Shown here: positions 11,883 to 21,646 of the stretch, one piece after another
Layout of the letters: the number at the start of each line of letters is the position of its first letter
Numbering within the stretch: the first letter of the stretch is position 1
Source: Farysia itapuensis
Taxonomy: Eukaryota > Basidiomycota > Ustilaginomycetes > Ustilaginales > Ustilaginaceae
Assembly: GCA_023212645.1 (NCBI GenBank)
Contig: JALBYC010000010.1
Location: 124,001-188,000 of the forward strand
Direction of reading: 5' to 3'
DNA: 64,000 nt
Notes under the pieces: model-generated
What the model saw: the letters and a program-made list of their open reading frames with translations, nothing else
Told to the model about the DNA's origin: nothing
Database searches by the model: none
Program-made: the position numbers and the translations under genes

Positions 11883-14168
11883 TTAGGCGAGTAGGTCGTC
11901 GAGACCTGATGAGCGGGGTTGGGGACGGTCGGCGGCGTAAGCGTCGTTACCCATGGCGTCGACGTCTGGGCCCTGGTAGCCGAAATCGTCGCCGAGCATG
12001 GCGTACGGATCGGTATCGTGCTCTTCATCCCCCGCCACCGCCGCCGCCGCCGTCGCCGAGGCGCGTACCCGGTCCGACTGCTTCTCCAGCGGCAGGGGCG
12101 ACGCGGCACGACCGCCGGTCGTGTACGTCGGCAGCGTGTCGAGGCTCAGTTTCTCCGTCTTGGCGCTGAGCGCCTGCTGGCGTTCCTCGTCGCTGTCCGT
12201 GTCCGCATCGTCGTCGAGCGCGAGCTTGGATTTGCCGTTGGAGGCCGAAGCGCTACGGTCGCCGTTGGTGCGTGTTTTGGCATCGGCTTCTATCTTGCGG
12301 TCCATCACTGGCCCACGCGACACCGGCTTTGAGTACAAATGCGCCGACGCATACCTCCTTGCTGACTCGTCCAGCGCCGGGCTATCTGGCACGTAGCGCG
12401 CCTTGCTATTGCGGATAAACGTCTGTGGTTGGCGGTGGAAGATGCTCGCGAGACTGGCACCGTGCAGGAGCAGCTGGTCGAGCAGCTGACGGTCCATCCG
12501 GTCTGTTTCCGTACTGATCGGTGGTTTGTTGGCCAGCACAACGTCCCGCGCAGCTTCCGGGTCTGTAGAGAGCAAGCGCCAGTACATGAACCCGCGGTCT
12601 CGCAAGTCGGGATTCTCCGCGTCTTCCGTCGCCCATTTGAGCACTTTCGGCACCAACTCCGCCCCCGCCGTCGGCCGTTTGAGGAACAGCTTCACCGTCG
12701 CTGTCAGCAACGCTAACTGCACCTCCACAGGCTCTTCTAGGAATGTAAACAGGAAGTCTTCCAGGAGTTCCTCGCTGTTCTCGATGCGGTCGGCGTACTG
12801 ACCAATGATCCAGATCATGGCTGCTTTCGCCTCGCTCTCGTCCAAGTTGTCCAAATTCTCGCACAGCGTCGCAATAATGCTCTCGTACCGGTTCGGGTAC
12901 TTGCGGAAGATGTCCTTGATCACCACAATTGCTTCTTGCACGACGTAGTTGACTTTACTCTGGATCAGCGCTAGCAGTGCGTGGATGCACTTGTCTGCCG
13001 ACGACTCGATCTTGATCGCCAATCGGCCGATACTGCGCACCGCCTTGCGTGCAAAGTCAACATCCACCTCCGATGCGTACTCGCGCAGCTCGGCCAGCAC
13101 CTGTTCCACGTTCCTCTCGTTGGCCAGACGGTAGATGATTTCAAGTTTTGCCATCTTGACGTAGATGGGATCGTTGTACTTGCAGAAAAACACTTTGACT
13201 TCGTTTTGGAGCACTAGTGGCCTGCGTTGAATAACCAGGAGAATATTGCGAAGCGCGACGTACTGCACTTCCGGCCCAGAGGAGAGCAACGTGACCAGCG
13301 GAGGTGACAGCTTGCGACAAAGTCCTTCTTTAAATTCAGAGCTGGCAATGTAGTTCATCAGGTATAGAATCACCTTTGTGGACGTCAAGACAACGGCCGA
13401 GTTGGCGTGCTGCAGACGAATAGCTATACGCTCGGCCAGGATCTCTGCATCGGCAAAGTTCTGTGGCACGAAAAACATGAGTGCTTCCAGGATGTATGTC
13501 TGTCCCCACTCTGAGCACTGACCAAGGGCCGAGACGAGCTTCGAGGCAATGGTGAGGTTGAGCTTGAGCTGAATGTTGTCTGACCTCTCCGAGATTTCGG
13601 TGAGGGCGGCTACTGCGTTGGCAACGACTGTGGGGTTAGCGTCGGCGAGTAGGTCGCGGAGCATCGAGATGAAGCCGTGCTTGTCGACGAGCTTCTTGTC
13701 GTGCATGTAGAGCTTTGCCACGCAGATGGCGGCCGTCTTCCGCACGTACGGATCCGAGTCCTTGAGCGAGTGACGAAGTGGGTCAATCAGCGCAGCGAGG
13801 ACCGATGGCACCTGGATATACGACATGGTGCGGATGGCCAACGCCCGAATCAAGGGGTTCCGATCATTGCAGTCAGACAGAAAACCAGGAACGGCGTTGG
13901 CCACTAGATCAGGCTTGGTCCGCCCATAGTTGATCAAGTACAAGTAGACCATCTTTTTGATCTCGAGCACCTGAATGTTCATACAAGCGACTACGTCGGT
14001 GAAGAGCGCAGACATGTCGTTGCCCATAGTCGCATTGGCAATAATCTTTTTGAGCACCGTCTTCTTCTTGATCCATCCCTTGTCTTTCTTGTCGGCAGTC
14101 AGTTCGGAGCGCAACTCGTCCACCTTGCCGCGCTGAAACAGCTTGGCATCTTTGCCCGAGTCAGCCAT
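11883..14168 (-). CDS. apl2: Clathrin adaptor beta-adaptin (AP-1 type, Apl2)
   Basis: Large beta subunit of a clathrin adaptor complex, probably AP-1 (trans-Golgi/endosome sorting). Its 761 residues start MADSGKDAKLFQRGKVDELR, followed by the armadillo-like trunk with classic beta-adaptin signatures (KKIIANATMGNDMS, MVYLYLINYG, NDRNPLIRALAIRTM). The C-terminal part is a short low-complexity hinge. The appendage (ear) domain of animal beta1/beta2 (about 940 residues) is absent, as in yeast Apl2 (about 726). AP-1 versus AP-2 assignment rests on closeness to vertebrate beta1/2 and is an inference. A possible 5'-UTR intron (gtaagc...ag) lies upstream around 14200-14370. Confidence 0.88.
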   Translation of the reverse strand: MADSGKDAKLFQRGKVDELRSELTADKKDKGWIKKKTVLKKIIANATMGNDMSALFTDVVACMNIQVLEIKKMVYLYLINYGRTKPDLVANAVPGFLSDCNDRNPLIRALAIRTMSYIQVPSVLAALIDPLRHSLKDSDPYVRKTAAICVAKLYMHDKKLVDKHGFISMLRDLLADANPTVVANAVAALTEISERSDNIQLKLNLTIASKLVSALGQCSEWGQTYILEALMFFVPQNFADAEILAERIAIRLQHANSAVVLTSTKVILYLMNYIASSEFKEGLCRKLSPPLVTLLSSGPEVQYVALRNILLVIQRRPLVLQNEVKVFFCKYNDPIYVKMAKLEIIYRLANERNVEQVLAELREYASEVDVDFARKAVRSIGRLAIKIESSADKCIHALLALIQSKVNYVVQEAIVVIKDIFRKYPNRYESIIATLCENLDNLDESEAKAAMIWIIGQYADRIENSEELLEDFLFTFLEEPVEVQLALLTATVKLFLKRPTAGAELVPKVLKWATEDAENPDLRDRGFMYWRLLSTDPEAARDVVLANKPPISTETDRMDRQLLDQLLLHGASLASIFHRQPQTFIRNSKARYVPDSPALDESARRYASAHLYSKPVSRGPVMDRKIEADAKTRTNGDRSASASNGKSKLALDDDADTDSDEERQQALSAKTEKLSLDTLPTYTTGGRAASPLPLEKQSDRVRASATAAAAVAGDEEHDTDPYAMLGDDFGYQGPDVDAMGNDAYAADRPQPRSSGLDDLLA

Positions 14169-14590
14169 TCCAACGACAGCCTTCTTCCAGATACTATGAG
14201 CTTATTAGCGAGAGCACGCCTTGAGCGAAACACAAGAGACTAGTCAGACTCTGTGAGTTCTTGGGCGTTGGTGCAGAGATGAAGCAAGGCTCTGGTGTGG
14301 ACGTCGAGATCGAGGCAGTGTGAATGTGGGACGAGGTACGTCGTTTAGCGCGTTCTTTGAGCTTACCGTTTGAAATTCCGTGAGGAGCGGCAAATGTTAG
14401 GCTGACAAAATCCGGCAACCGCTTCACGCGCTTCAACTCACACTTTCGCACAGGACACCAGCTAGCGCTGCAGACACATACACACACACTCAAGCACACA
14501 AGAGATAGCTGTTGAAGGCAAACGTTCCATTTCGTACACAGCGGTTGAAAGTCATGATAAGTGCTAACGCGCAACGCTTCAAGGCGGCGA
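14169..14590. other. Intergenic region, esterase 3' end to apl2 promoter
   Basis: About 420 bp between two genes on the minus strand. It holds the upstream region of apl2 and the 3' UTR of the carboxylesterase, with a short CA-rich stretch near 14474-14500. No coding or RNA gene could be supported. Confidence 0.6.
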
Positions 14591-16825
14591 CTAGAAAGCA
14601 TTGTTGATCTTTTGGTAGTTGAGCGCATCGTTGTTGTAGAAGAAGTCGCATTGAGCTCGATGCGGGACATCACCGTAGGTGATTCCGTTGGGAGCCGAAA
14701 GGATCTGCGTCTTGTTCGTGCCGGCTGAAAGAAGGGGAGATTGGTATCCCTGCCAGGGGTTGTACCTCGTCACCTTTGTGGTGTACGTGTACGATCGACC
14801 TCGGGCTTTGAGCATCTCTTCAGCAGGGTTCGGGTTCATGCTGCGCACAAACGAGGAAAAAGCGTCAACGTTGTAGGAAACAAAGTCGAGGTACTGCTGG
14901 CTGACTGTGATGCCCTCGAAGTTGAGCGTACCAAAGACAGACTTGATGTCGTCCGAGTGGCAAACTTCGACGCCAGTGCCCTCCTCGGCACACTTGGTCG
15001 GGTAACCCACAGTGTCGGGATAGCCAGACTGCGATTCGTATAGGAAGACCTCGGGGAAGTTAGAGCTCTGCTGAGCCAGGTCGACAATGCGCTGCGTCGG
15101 ACAGGTGAAGAAGTTGTACGTAAACGCATCCGAGACAGTCTCCCTGACGGAATCGGCGTCGGAAGAGTTGAGCGGGAAGAGACCTGAGGAAACCACTTGG
15201 CTGGTGAAGTTAGAGGAGTACAGAATTCCCAGAGCTTGCTCGAGCGAGGCTTCAGAGTTGGGCAGCGTCGTGTTGAGGAATGGGTAGACAAACAGAGTAC
15301 CTTCGCCAGACAGAGTGCCGAGCATAATGGGAACCTGGTTGGGAATTGTACCGTTACCCGCAAGGTAGAAAATCTGATCGTCGAGTAGGTCGTCAGGCGT
15401 GGGCAGGAACGGTTCCACTGACGCCGAGAAGAGACTGGCGCTGTCCAGTTGTGCCAACACGGCGGTGATAGCATTGGTAGCGTTGGTGAACGCAGCGCCT
15501 TCCACAAAGACAGTGGGGTCAGTAATGTTTTGAAGGCATTCGACCAGGGCCGTGCCGTTGGTGGAACAGTTGAGGCTAGTTGCCACAGCAGGGGCGATGT
15601 ACTCTGTGCCTACACTTCTCGGGGTCCAAGGGACCCATGGGTTGGAAAGCATAAAGGCCGCTCGGAAGAGTCCCTTCGCAGCACTCGATGCAATGAGAGC
15701 ACTCACACTCTGAGCACCGGCTGATTCTCCTCCGATGGTGATCTGGTTAGGGTCTCCTCCGAACTCGGCAATGTGGTCTCGTACCCACTTGAGAGCCAGG
15801 ATCTGATCGCTGATACCTGCGTTGCCGGGCAAGTCTTGGCCTGAGGCCAAGAAGCCGAGCGCACCCAAACGGTAATTGATGGTAACGACGACAATGTCTG
15901 ACCGCGAAGCCATGTTGCCACCGTCGTACGAGTGGAGTGAGTTTCGACCAGACGTAAAGGCGCCTCCATAGATAGCAACCAGAACAGGCTTGAGCTTCTT
16001 TCTAGGGTCGTCGGACTTGTAGTCACTGCCAACGAGGGAAGTGGTGAAAATGTTGAGGTTGAGACAGTCCTCTCCCAGTGGCATGGGTCCAGCTTGTGTT
16101 GCTGCCTGGATGCACGAGTTTCGGTAGTTTGTGGCATCCAGAGTCATGTTGCCCGAGTAAGCGGTCGAGTGCATGAAGCGCTTGGAGCCTACAGGAGCAT
16201 CGCCAAAGGGAATACCCAAGAACCGGAAGGATCGACGGTCGCGAGTTCCTGTGAGCGTGTAGTCACCCGACTGTAGCACAATCTGTTTGTCGGGGCCGAA
16301 CTGGTCTGCCATGCTGTTGGCATATGGATTGGCTCTGGGTACAACAGCTGCAGGAGCAGTATGAGTGCAGAGGACACCCAGCTGCTCATCGTCGCCGGCC
16401 GATCGAACAGCATAGCCGCTGGTCTCGAAAACCTGAGTGGTGTTGTCTGGACTCTGTTGGATCCAGAAGGCATCTCCCCAGCCAACCCGACCATCGTACA
16501 GAAGGTAGTTGAATTGGTCCAGTACGTCTGATGGTAGACCGCCTTGGAGCGAAGAGTCATAGGTAAAGACTTGCTCTCCAATACTAGAACATACATCGCC
16601 AGCGCTCGAGGAAGCGATTCGCTTGGGTACCAGGATGGCACCAGTGGTAGTGTTCACCGAAAGATCGTTCTGATACAAGATGTGAAGCGGTCCGACATCG
16701 GACTGCTGTGTCACTTGGGCAGACGAGGATTGTTGACGAACTGCAATATGCGGTGATGGCAAAGCATGAATGACGTCTAGGCCTACAGCCAGAGCGGCGG
16801 CAAAGCTGAACAAATTCGCTCTCAT
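14591..16825 (-). CDS. Secreted type-B carboxylesterase/lipase with extra N-terminal domain
   Basis: Extracellular alpha/beta-hydrolase of the carboxylesterase type-B family (cholinesterase/lipase/carotenoid-ester-lipase group). 744 residues from the ATG at 16825; the frame extends upstream only via TTG. Signal peptide: MRANLFSFAAALAVGLDVIHALP. The nucleophile elbow GESAG is near residue 366-370. The acid is probably in SGEGTLF, and the catalytic His is in CHSDDIKSVFG, so the triad looks intact. The catalytic domain begins only around residue 180 (RFLGIPFG). The preceding 150 residues are not part of the usual fold and make the protein about 180 residues longer than typical family members. 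Many N-x-S/T sites are present. A TATATAA element lies 84-90 bp upstream of the ATG. The substrate cannot be told from the sequence. Confidence 0.88.
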   Translation of the reverse strand: MRANLFSFAAALAVGLDVIHALPSPHIAVRQQSSSAQVTQQSDVGPLHILYQNDLSVNTTTGAILVPKRIASSSAGDVCSSIGEQVFTYDSSLQGGLPSDVLDQFNYLLYDGRVGWGDAFWIQQSPDNTTQVFETSGYAVRSAGDDEQLGVLCTHTAPAAVVPRANPYANSMADQFGPDKQIVLQSGDYTLTGTRDRRSFRFLGIPFGDAPVGSKRFMHSTAYSGNMTLDATNYRNSCIQAATQAGPMPLGEDCLNLNIFTTSLVGSDYKSDDPRKKLKPVLVAIYGGAFTSGRNSLHSYDGGNMASRSDIVVVTINYRLGALGFLASGQDLPGNAGISDQILALKWVRDHIAEFGGDPNQITIGGESAGAQSVSALIASSAAKGLFRAAFMLSNPWVPWTPRSVGTEYIAPAVATSLNCSTNGTALVECLQNITDPTVFVEGAAFTNATNAITAVLAQLDSASLFSASVEPFLPTPDDLLDDQIFYLAGNGTIPNQVPIMLGTLSGEGTLFVYPFLNTTLPNSEASLEQALGILYSSNFTSQVVSSGLFPLNSSDADSVRETVSDAFTYNFFTCPTQRIVDLAQQSSNFPEVFLYESQSGYPDTVGYPTKCAEEGTGVEVCHSDDIKSVFGTLNFEGITVSQQYLDFVSYNVDAFSSFVRSMNPNPAEEMLKARGRSYTYTTKVTRYNPWQGYQSPLLSAGTNKTQILSAPNGITYGDVPHRAQCDFFYNNDALNYQKINNAF

Positions 16826-17669
16826 CTTTTCACTGTGCAACAGCCGGGGTTGAGGTGAGAGGTTCGCAGAAAGCTTGAGCGAACAGAGTGTACTGCTACG
16901 AGGCCAGCTTATATACCGAGAAGGATGTCATTGTGGCGGTACGCACTAGCGTTCCTAGCACAGTGACCGGAAGCCTGGTTCATTAGGAATATTGACAATA
17001 GTGACGCCCTGGCCTCATGTCTCGCCTAGGAAGTTCATGCCAAAGTAATTCCGCTCGTGTTAAAAGTGGGGGCCAAAGCGCCAATGCGTGGGTCAAAGCG
17101 GGGTATTCGTTTGCCGAGCACGGGGCTCTGTGACCCTTTCGAGTCGCTAGACGAACTCTGAATTTTAAGCGGTTGGTACAGGTCCGCTGAGTGCTGCCAT
17201 CGCGTCGACCGCGTGTCGATCTGCTGATGCAGTGCAACGGCACGCATGTTTTTGGAAGCCAGCTTAAGCCACAGCTGCTTCGGCCCCTTTGTCACCAAGT
17301 AAGGTGTCTCATTGTTGGGGTGAATTGTTTTTCGCACAAGTTCAAAGAAGGATCTTGTGCCGTGGCTAACGCATCCAGCTTCTGTACCGTCGGCGACTTC
17401 AGTGAAGATCCTTGCTCTTTTGCCACAAGTCCACAACCTTTACAAAGGTCCAAGCGAGGTCCGTCTCAGGCTCGCCTAGGTAAGGGTATGTATGCTTCGT
17501 GCGAATATGCGGGGAATACTGCAAATGGTTGCCGAAGAATTCGGGCCGGATACAGTCACGTAGGCACTACGGTGGTTGCCGTGTGGAGGCCCGCGGAAGT
17601 GTGGCGGATCTGGCGAATCGGGCACCGATGGAAATCAGATTGCTACTGAAGGGTATATACATGACAGTA
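16826..17669. other. Esterase upstream region
   Basis: About 840 bp between the esterase start and the end of the HN1-like gene, both on the minus strand. It includes the esterase core promoter. Open frames here on both strands (up to about 150 codons) show no recognisable domain and look fortuitous. Confidence 0.6.
16909..16915 (-). promoter_or_regulatory. TATA box of the carboxylesterase gene
   Basis: TATATAA on the minus strand (surrounding tatataagctggcc), 84-90 bp upstream of the ATG at 16825. This is a suitable distance for a core promoter with a short leader and suits a strongly inducible gene. Confidence 0.6.
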
Positions 17670-18431
17670 TCACTCAAACGAAATGCTAGACAGACCTCCA
17701 GTTCCACCAGGGACTCTGTTGAACGTGATTGAGAGAAGAGAGATAGTCAGTACCAATCTGTTGCCCGCTCTACAAATGTTTGCGACTTACCGAACTCGAC
17801 GTGTAGGGCGGAAGCCATTGTTCATTACAGCGTCATTACGGACGGCTTCGTAGTCTGTGCCCTTGTCGGAGGTCATGTTTCGTGGTGGATCCTGAACAGG
17901 AATGTTGCCGCTGCTGATCTTGCGTGCTGACGCTGTTCCGAGGGGCTCGAACTCGTTCGATGAAGCTGGTGCAGGCTGCTGAGCCCGCACGGGTAGCACC
18001 GGCTCCGGCTGTGATTCCGACTCGTCTTCACCCCCAAAGAGGGCCGTGACCTGAGCAGAGCCGCCGCCAGGCAGCTGTCGGACTTTTCTGCTGGGACGGA
18101 AGACCTCGCCAGAGCTGGTGTAGACAACTTTGTTCTCGTTCACCTGGCCGCTAGATTCTGCCTGCTGCGCTGCCTGTGGCGCGAGCATCATCGAAGACTC
18201 GCACACGTCGTCCGAGAGAGTGAGCTTGCCAATGGTTGCATACTTTGGCAGACGGGACAGCTCGGTAAAGTTGGGCCCGACCGAGATATTGTGCTGCTTG
18301 AGGTAGAGCACCAAATCTTCCTTTGTAAAGACAATGTGGTGCTTCTGGGGCAGACAACCGAGATGGTAAGCCCAATCCTTAGGGTTGGAGTTCTCACGGT
18401 CGAAGTTGGGGTTTGGGACAAAGGAAGCCAT
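17670..18431 (-). CDS. Jupiter/HN1-like protein with unique N-terminal domain (two exons)
   Basis: Two exons: 18431-17791 and 17715-17670, with a 75-bp GT-AG intron (17716-17790, donor gtaagt, acceptor acag, branch-like tactgac). Splicing removes a premature stop and adds the C-terminus VPGGTGGLSSISFE. 228 residues. Two related motifs are visible: FRPSRKVRQLPGGGSAQVTALF (mid-protein) and FRPTRRVRVPGGTGG at the very end. They resemble the paired R-x-PPGG-x-S motifs of animal HN1/Jupiter microtubule-associated proteins. The first 80 residues (FVPNPNFDRENSNPKDWAYHLGC...) match nothing I recognise. The ATG at 18431 is used because upstream sequence in frame has only TTG. Family membership is an inference from short motifs; the function is unknown. 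Confidence 0.72.
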
Positions 18432-19249
18432 GACTAGGAGGGATGTGTGGTGGTACAGAAGCTTGCCAGCCAAAGTGTTGTTCTGCTTTGTTTACAATTC
18501 CCAACGGCGTCCGACCGGACACGCGCTTTCCTGGTCTCGACTTGAAATTTTTTATCAAAAAAAGAACAACACTGTTGTTAGACCAGGAAATTTGACATGT
18601 CAGCTTTGCAGCTTTAGCGGTGACGTTCTTGCCGTTCCTGCTGGCTGAGAGGCAGTCACATGAGTGGCGCGCGTGCCCTCTCAGCCTTGGTGACGCGAAT
18701 TTTCAAGCAGAAGAAACTGGTACCGATCAGCTCTCAAAGATGGTCCGAGCCACGGTTTCGTCAGATTGCTTCTCACCCACGATGAGATGAAATGACGAGA
18801 TGGAACATCATAAGTTAGCTCATTCGTGCAAGGTTTGACAGTCGCAAGACAGCCGACGGAGCCAAGCCACGACTAATTGCTACAGTTTGGAGCATATCAG
18901 GATAGCGGAAAAGTGATGAGAGGGCTGAGGAAAATATTTGTCAAGCGGCAGCCGTAGATATTCTGCCTGCAGAATGGAGCACAATTGCAGTCAACATGGC
19001 CAAACTGCAGTCTGCCCCTAGAAAGACTCTGCTATAGCGCCAGAGAAAATCCATCGGCCCATGTTCGAGCTGTGCGCGTCTCGCTACAAGTGGCTGAAGC
19101 TGAAGTGGCAACTGTAGCCAAGGACCGTAGCGTAAGTTTAAATAGCGGTACGCTTTGTCAAACCATCCCTACCATGTGCATCCTCCCCACTTCATTCCCA
19201 TTGTCTGCCTTCATCTTCTGTCTACTTTCGCTTGAACGTAACTTCCGCA
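18432..19249. other. Divergent promoter region, HN1-like and MIF4G-like genes
   Basis: About 820 bp between two divergent start codons. No open frame with recognisable content, no tRNA-like structure and no repeat. Two GCCAAG hexamers occur by chance-like spacing (near 18860 and 19118). Confidence 0.6.
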
Positions 19250-20767
19250 ATGTTTAAGCACAGAGGTCCCGCCCATGACCCTTTCTCTTGCTTTTCCTCG
19301 TCCAGTCCAGACCGTCATTTTCCTAAGCCGAAACCTCGCCCACCTTCGAGTAGCCCAATGCCAAAGCAAGGCATAGGCAAGGCTGATCTCTCTTTTCTGC
19401 TCACTGATCTATGCAATAAGCTAGAGCGAGCTCAGTCCTCTTCTCCGATACGCGATCAGATGGGCACCAGCTTTCATCAGCCGCTTTCCACCGCCACAAA
19501 GCCGAGATCTCGGCCGATCAAAGCTCTTGCCCTGAACTCCGTCAGAACCTCTTCTGCGTTGAGGCTAGAGAAGAGAAGACGAAGGGTGACTGACGCCGCG
19601 CAAGCGGTCAAGCCTTCTTTGCTTCCAGCGCCGGTGATTGCCGGAGCAACCTCCAGTGATACTTCTCCACGAAAGCCCCTCAAGATACCGACTATTGTAG
19701 TCCGTCCCGCCTCGCCGACGATAAGTAGAGTGAAATGGATCAACGTCCCTACTAAGCCCCACAGTAGTCTAGCTCTTTGCGATAAATGTCCGTCGTTGGG
19801 ATCGAAAACGGAGGTTGATGCTACTTCGCTGCAGGATGTGCACCTGGTTCAGCTAGAGACTGAACAGATCAAAGCGAAAGCAGACATTGATACTGTCTTA
19901 AGCAAGTACCTACATCCCAAGCTGTCGACTCTGCCATACAGTATCTCGAACGAGCTCTTGCGCTTGCTCGCTAGCATCATATGCCGAGCTGGTAGCAGCG
20001 ACAGTCATGCACATACTCTGCTGCTTCCCGAAGTCTGCCATCGACTTTTCAGGCACATCATCACTGGTATATTCCATTTGCTTGACGATCCACGAGCGCC
20101 GTATGTGACGGCCAACAGCACCGCTCAACTCTGCTTGACCATCGGACAAGAGTTGCGTCTATACGTGTCCCATCATGACCGCGGACACAATTTCGAACTA
20201 CCTGGCTGGTTTTGGTCCGAGCTGGACTATGCAAGCACTCTCAATCAGGAGCTTCAAAAGATACTAAACGATGGCTCAAAATTGAGTAACAAACACAATC
20301 GTCTGGGCTTGCCCGGAACTATGGCTGTGCAGGGCACCAGAAGCCGCAGTCAGCAGCTGGAAATGCAAAATCGTCTGGCAAAGCAAGGGATGATGGAAGA
20401 TGCCTTCGTTGGCGTCGACGTAGTTCGGTTCATTGGCGAGGCCTACCTCCTCAAGCTCGTATCGGAATCGATTCTGGAGTCATGGCTGACGCGCTTCTTG
20501 ATTCACACTGTCCACCCGACGATTCCTTCAGCATGGGAGATCGAATGCGCATGTGCTCTTCTCATTACTGTTGGACAAGCAATCGATAAGGCGACTGTCG
20601 AACACAAACAGGACAAGCTTCCCAATTTCTTGGACCCTTGGATGCAGCGCGTCGATTTCCTCGTTTTGCATGGCGACATTAGCGACGTTGCCCGAGACTG
20701 GCTCGTCCAGCTTCAAAGACTGCGCAGCTGCGGATGGAAAGTCGCTGACTTATCTTCCTGTGTCTAG
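19250..20767 (+). CDS. Stand-alone MIF4G-like protein (divergent eIF4G relative)
   Basis: 505-residue protein with a basic Ser/Pro-rich N-terminus (residues 1-180) and a helical C-terminal half. Residues about 390-495 follow the end of an eIF4G MIF4G domain closely in pattern. VVRFIGEAYLLKLVSESIL corresponds to the eIF4G NIRFIGELYKLKML helix. ECACALLITVGQAID corresponds to the C-x-LLTTVGK-x-L helix, and a final RDWLVQLQRLRSCGWK corresponds to the RFMLQDVIDLR-x-x-x-W helix. I see no eIF4E-binding Y-x4-L-phi motif, no MA3 domain and no PABP-binding region. The protein is far smaller than true eIF4G. The start is ATG 19250; the frame upstream only has a TTG. A role in translation or mRNA metabolism is inferred. 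Confidence 0.7.
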   Translation: MFKHRGPAHDPFSCFSSSSPDRHFPKPKPRPPSSSPMPKQGIGKADLSFLLTDLCNKLERAQSSSPIRDQMGTSFHQPLSTATKPRSRPIKALALNSVRTSSALRLEKRRRRVTDAAQAVKPSLLPAPVIAGATSSDTSPRKPLKIPTIVVRPASPTISRVKWINVPTKPHSSLALCDKCPSLGSKTEVDATSLQDVHLVQLETEQIKAKADIDTVLSKYLHPKLSTLPYSISNELLRLLASIICRAGSSDSHAHTLLLPEVCHRLFRHIITGIFHLLDDPRAPYVTANSTAQLCLTIGQELRLYVSHHDRGHNFELPGWFWSELDYASTLNQELQKILNDGSKLSNKHNRLGLPGTMAVQGTRSRSQQLEMQNRLAKQGMMEDAFVGVDVVRFIGEAYLLKLVSESILESWLTRFLIHTVHPTIPSAWEIECACALLITVGQAIDKATVEHKQDKLPNFLDPWMQRVDFLVLHGDISDVARDWLVQLQRLRSCGWKVADLSSCV

Positions 20768-21004
20768 CTGTAGGATTTCTGGAGCTGACTCCGGTTCGAG
20801 TCACAGTAGCTTGCTTCGAGGAATTCGCCTGCCAGACCTCGAGATCTCGAAGCTCAAATATCGGTCAAATCTGGAATGAAATTTGTTAGAGCGATGTTTG
20901 AACCTTTTCTTACTAATTTCGGATCCGATGCTGAGAAGAAGACTTCCGACACCAAATTTGACTGCATCCTGCATTGCTAGCATCACTGGCAGACTGTTGC
21001 AAGT

Positions 21005-21646
21005 ATGTCACTGCTCAGATTACCGATAGCGACTTCGCTAAGGGCATCGCTCCCGCGAAGTGCCACTGCATCTTTTGCAGGCCCTTCGAACATCAACTCG
21101 CTGTGTCGCTCGTTTGCTTCCACGTCCTTGCATAGATCGGAAGCGAAGTCTGATTCGAAAGGCGAATCAACCTACTCGGCCATTCTTGCTTCGCTCACCG
21201 ACTCGCTGGACAAGAGCGGAAGATCAGGCCGGCTAGCAGATGGACGTTATAACACTCCAGAAGATCTCGAGGCGGAATGGGCTACTCGTCCCATCTACGG
21301 CGATCCAAACTGGCCGGCAACACCGTACAGTGGCCGCAGCGTAAACGTCAACGCTTCCGGAGACGTCAACCGAGCTTTCATCCAGCTCACCAACATTCTC
21401 GGCAGAAACTCCGTACGACGCGAGCTGAAACTGGGCGAGCGATTCGAGAAACCCAACCGTGAACGCAACCGCAAAAAGTCAGAACGACATCGCCGTCGCT
21501 TTGCCGACATGGTTCGCAGAAAGGTGCAGCTGGTAAGTCTCTCTCTCTCTTTTTCGAATGCAGTGCGTTGGGCCCAGTGCAATGCTGACCATGTCTGTTC
21601 GGTCAATGTTGTGCAGGTCATGTCTATCAAGAGTCGAGGCGCGTGA
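21005..21646 (+). CDS. mrp21: Mitochondrial ribosomal protein bS21m (MRP21)
   Basis: Small-subunit mitoribosomal protein of the bacterial S21 family. Exons 21005-21532 and 21617-21646, intron 21533-21616 (84 bp, gtaagt...gtgcag), giving 185 residues. The N-terminus is an Arg/Ser/Ala-rich presequence (MSLLRLPIATSLRASLPRSA) with a second R-S-F-A-S-T-S stretch near residue 37. The S21 signature is the basic C-terminus (RRELKLGERFEKPNRERNRK... RRFADMVRRKVQLVMSIKSRG), which is restored exactly by the splice. The intron is a multiple of three and has no in-frame stop, so retention would insert 28 residues into the basic tail. Confidence 0.87.
   Translation: MSLLRLPIATSLRASLPRSATASFAGPSNINSLCRSFASTSLHRSEAKSDSKGESTYSAILASLTDSLDKSGRSGRLADGRYNTPEDLEAEWATRPIYGDPNWPATPYSGRSVNVNASGDVNRAFIQLTNILGRNSVRRELKLGERFEKPNRERNRKKSERHRRRFADMVRRKVQLVSLSLSFSNAVRWAQCNADHVCSVNVVQVMSIKSRGA

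Noticed and set aside
17035..17649. Open frames on both strands in the esterase upstream region.
   Set aside because: No domain, no splice support and overlapping each other; best read as chance frames in a promoter region.
19250..20767. Annotation as the main translation factor eIF4G.
   Set aside because: Too small, and lacking eIF4E-binding, PABP-binding and MA3 regions; only the MIF4G-like part is present.
20790..20801. GGTTCGAGTC, similar to a tRNA B box.
   Set aside because: The flanking bases cannot form a T stem and there is no acceptable A box or acceptor stem at the right distance.
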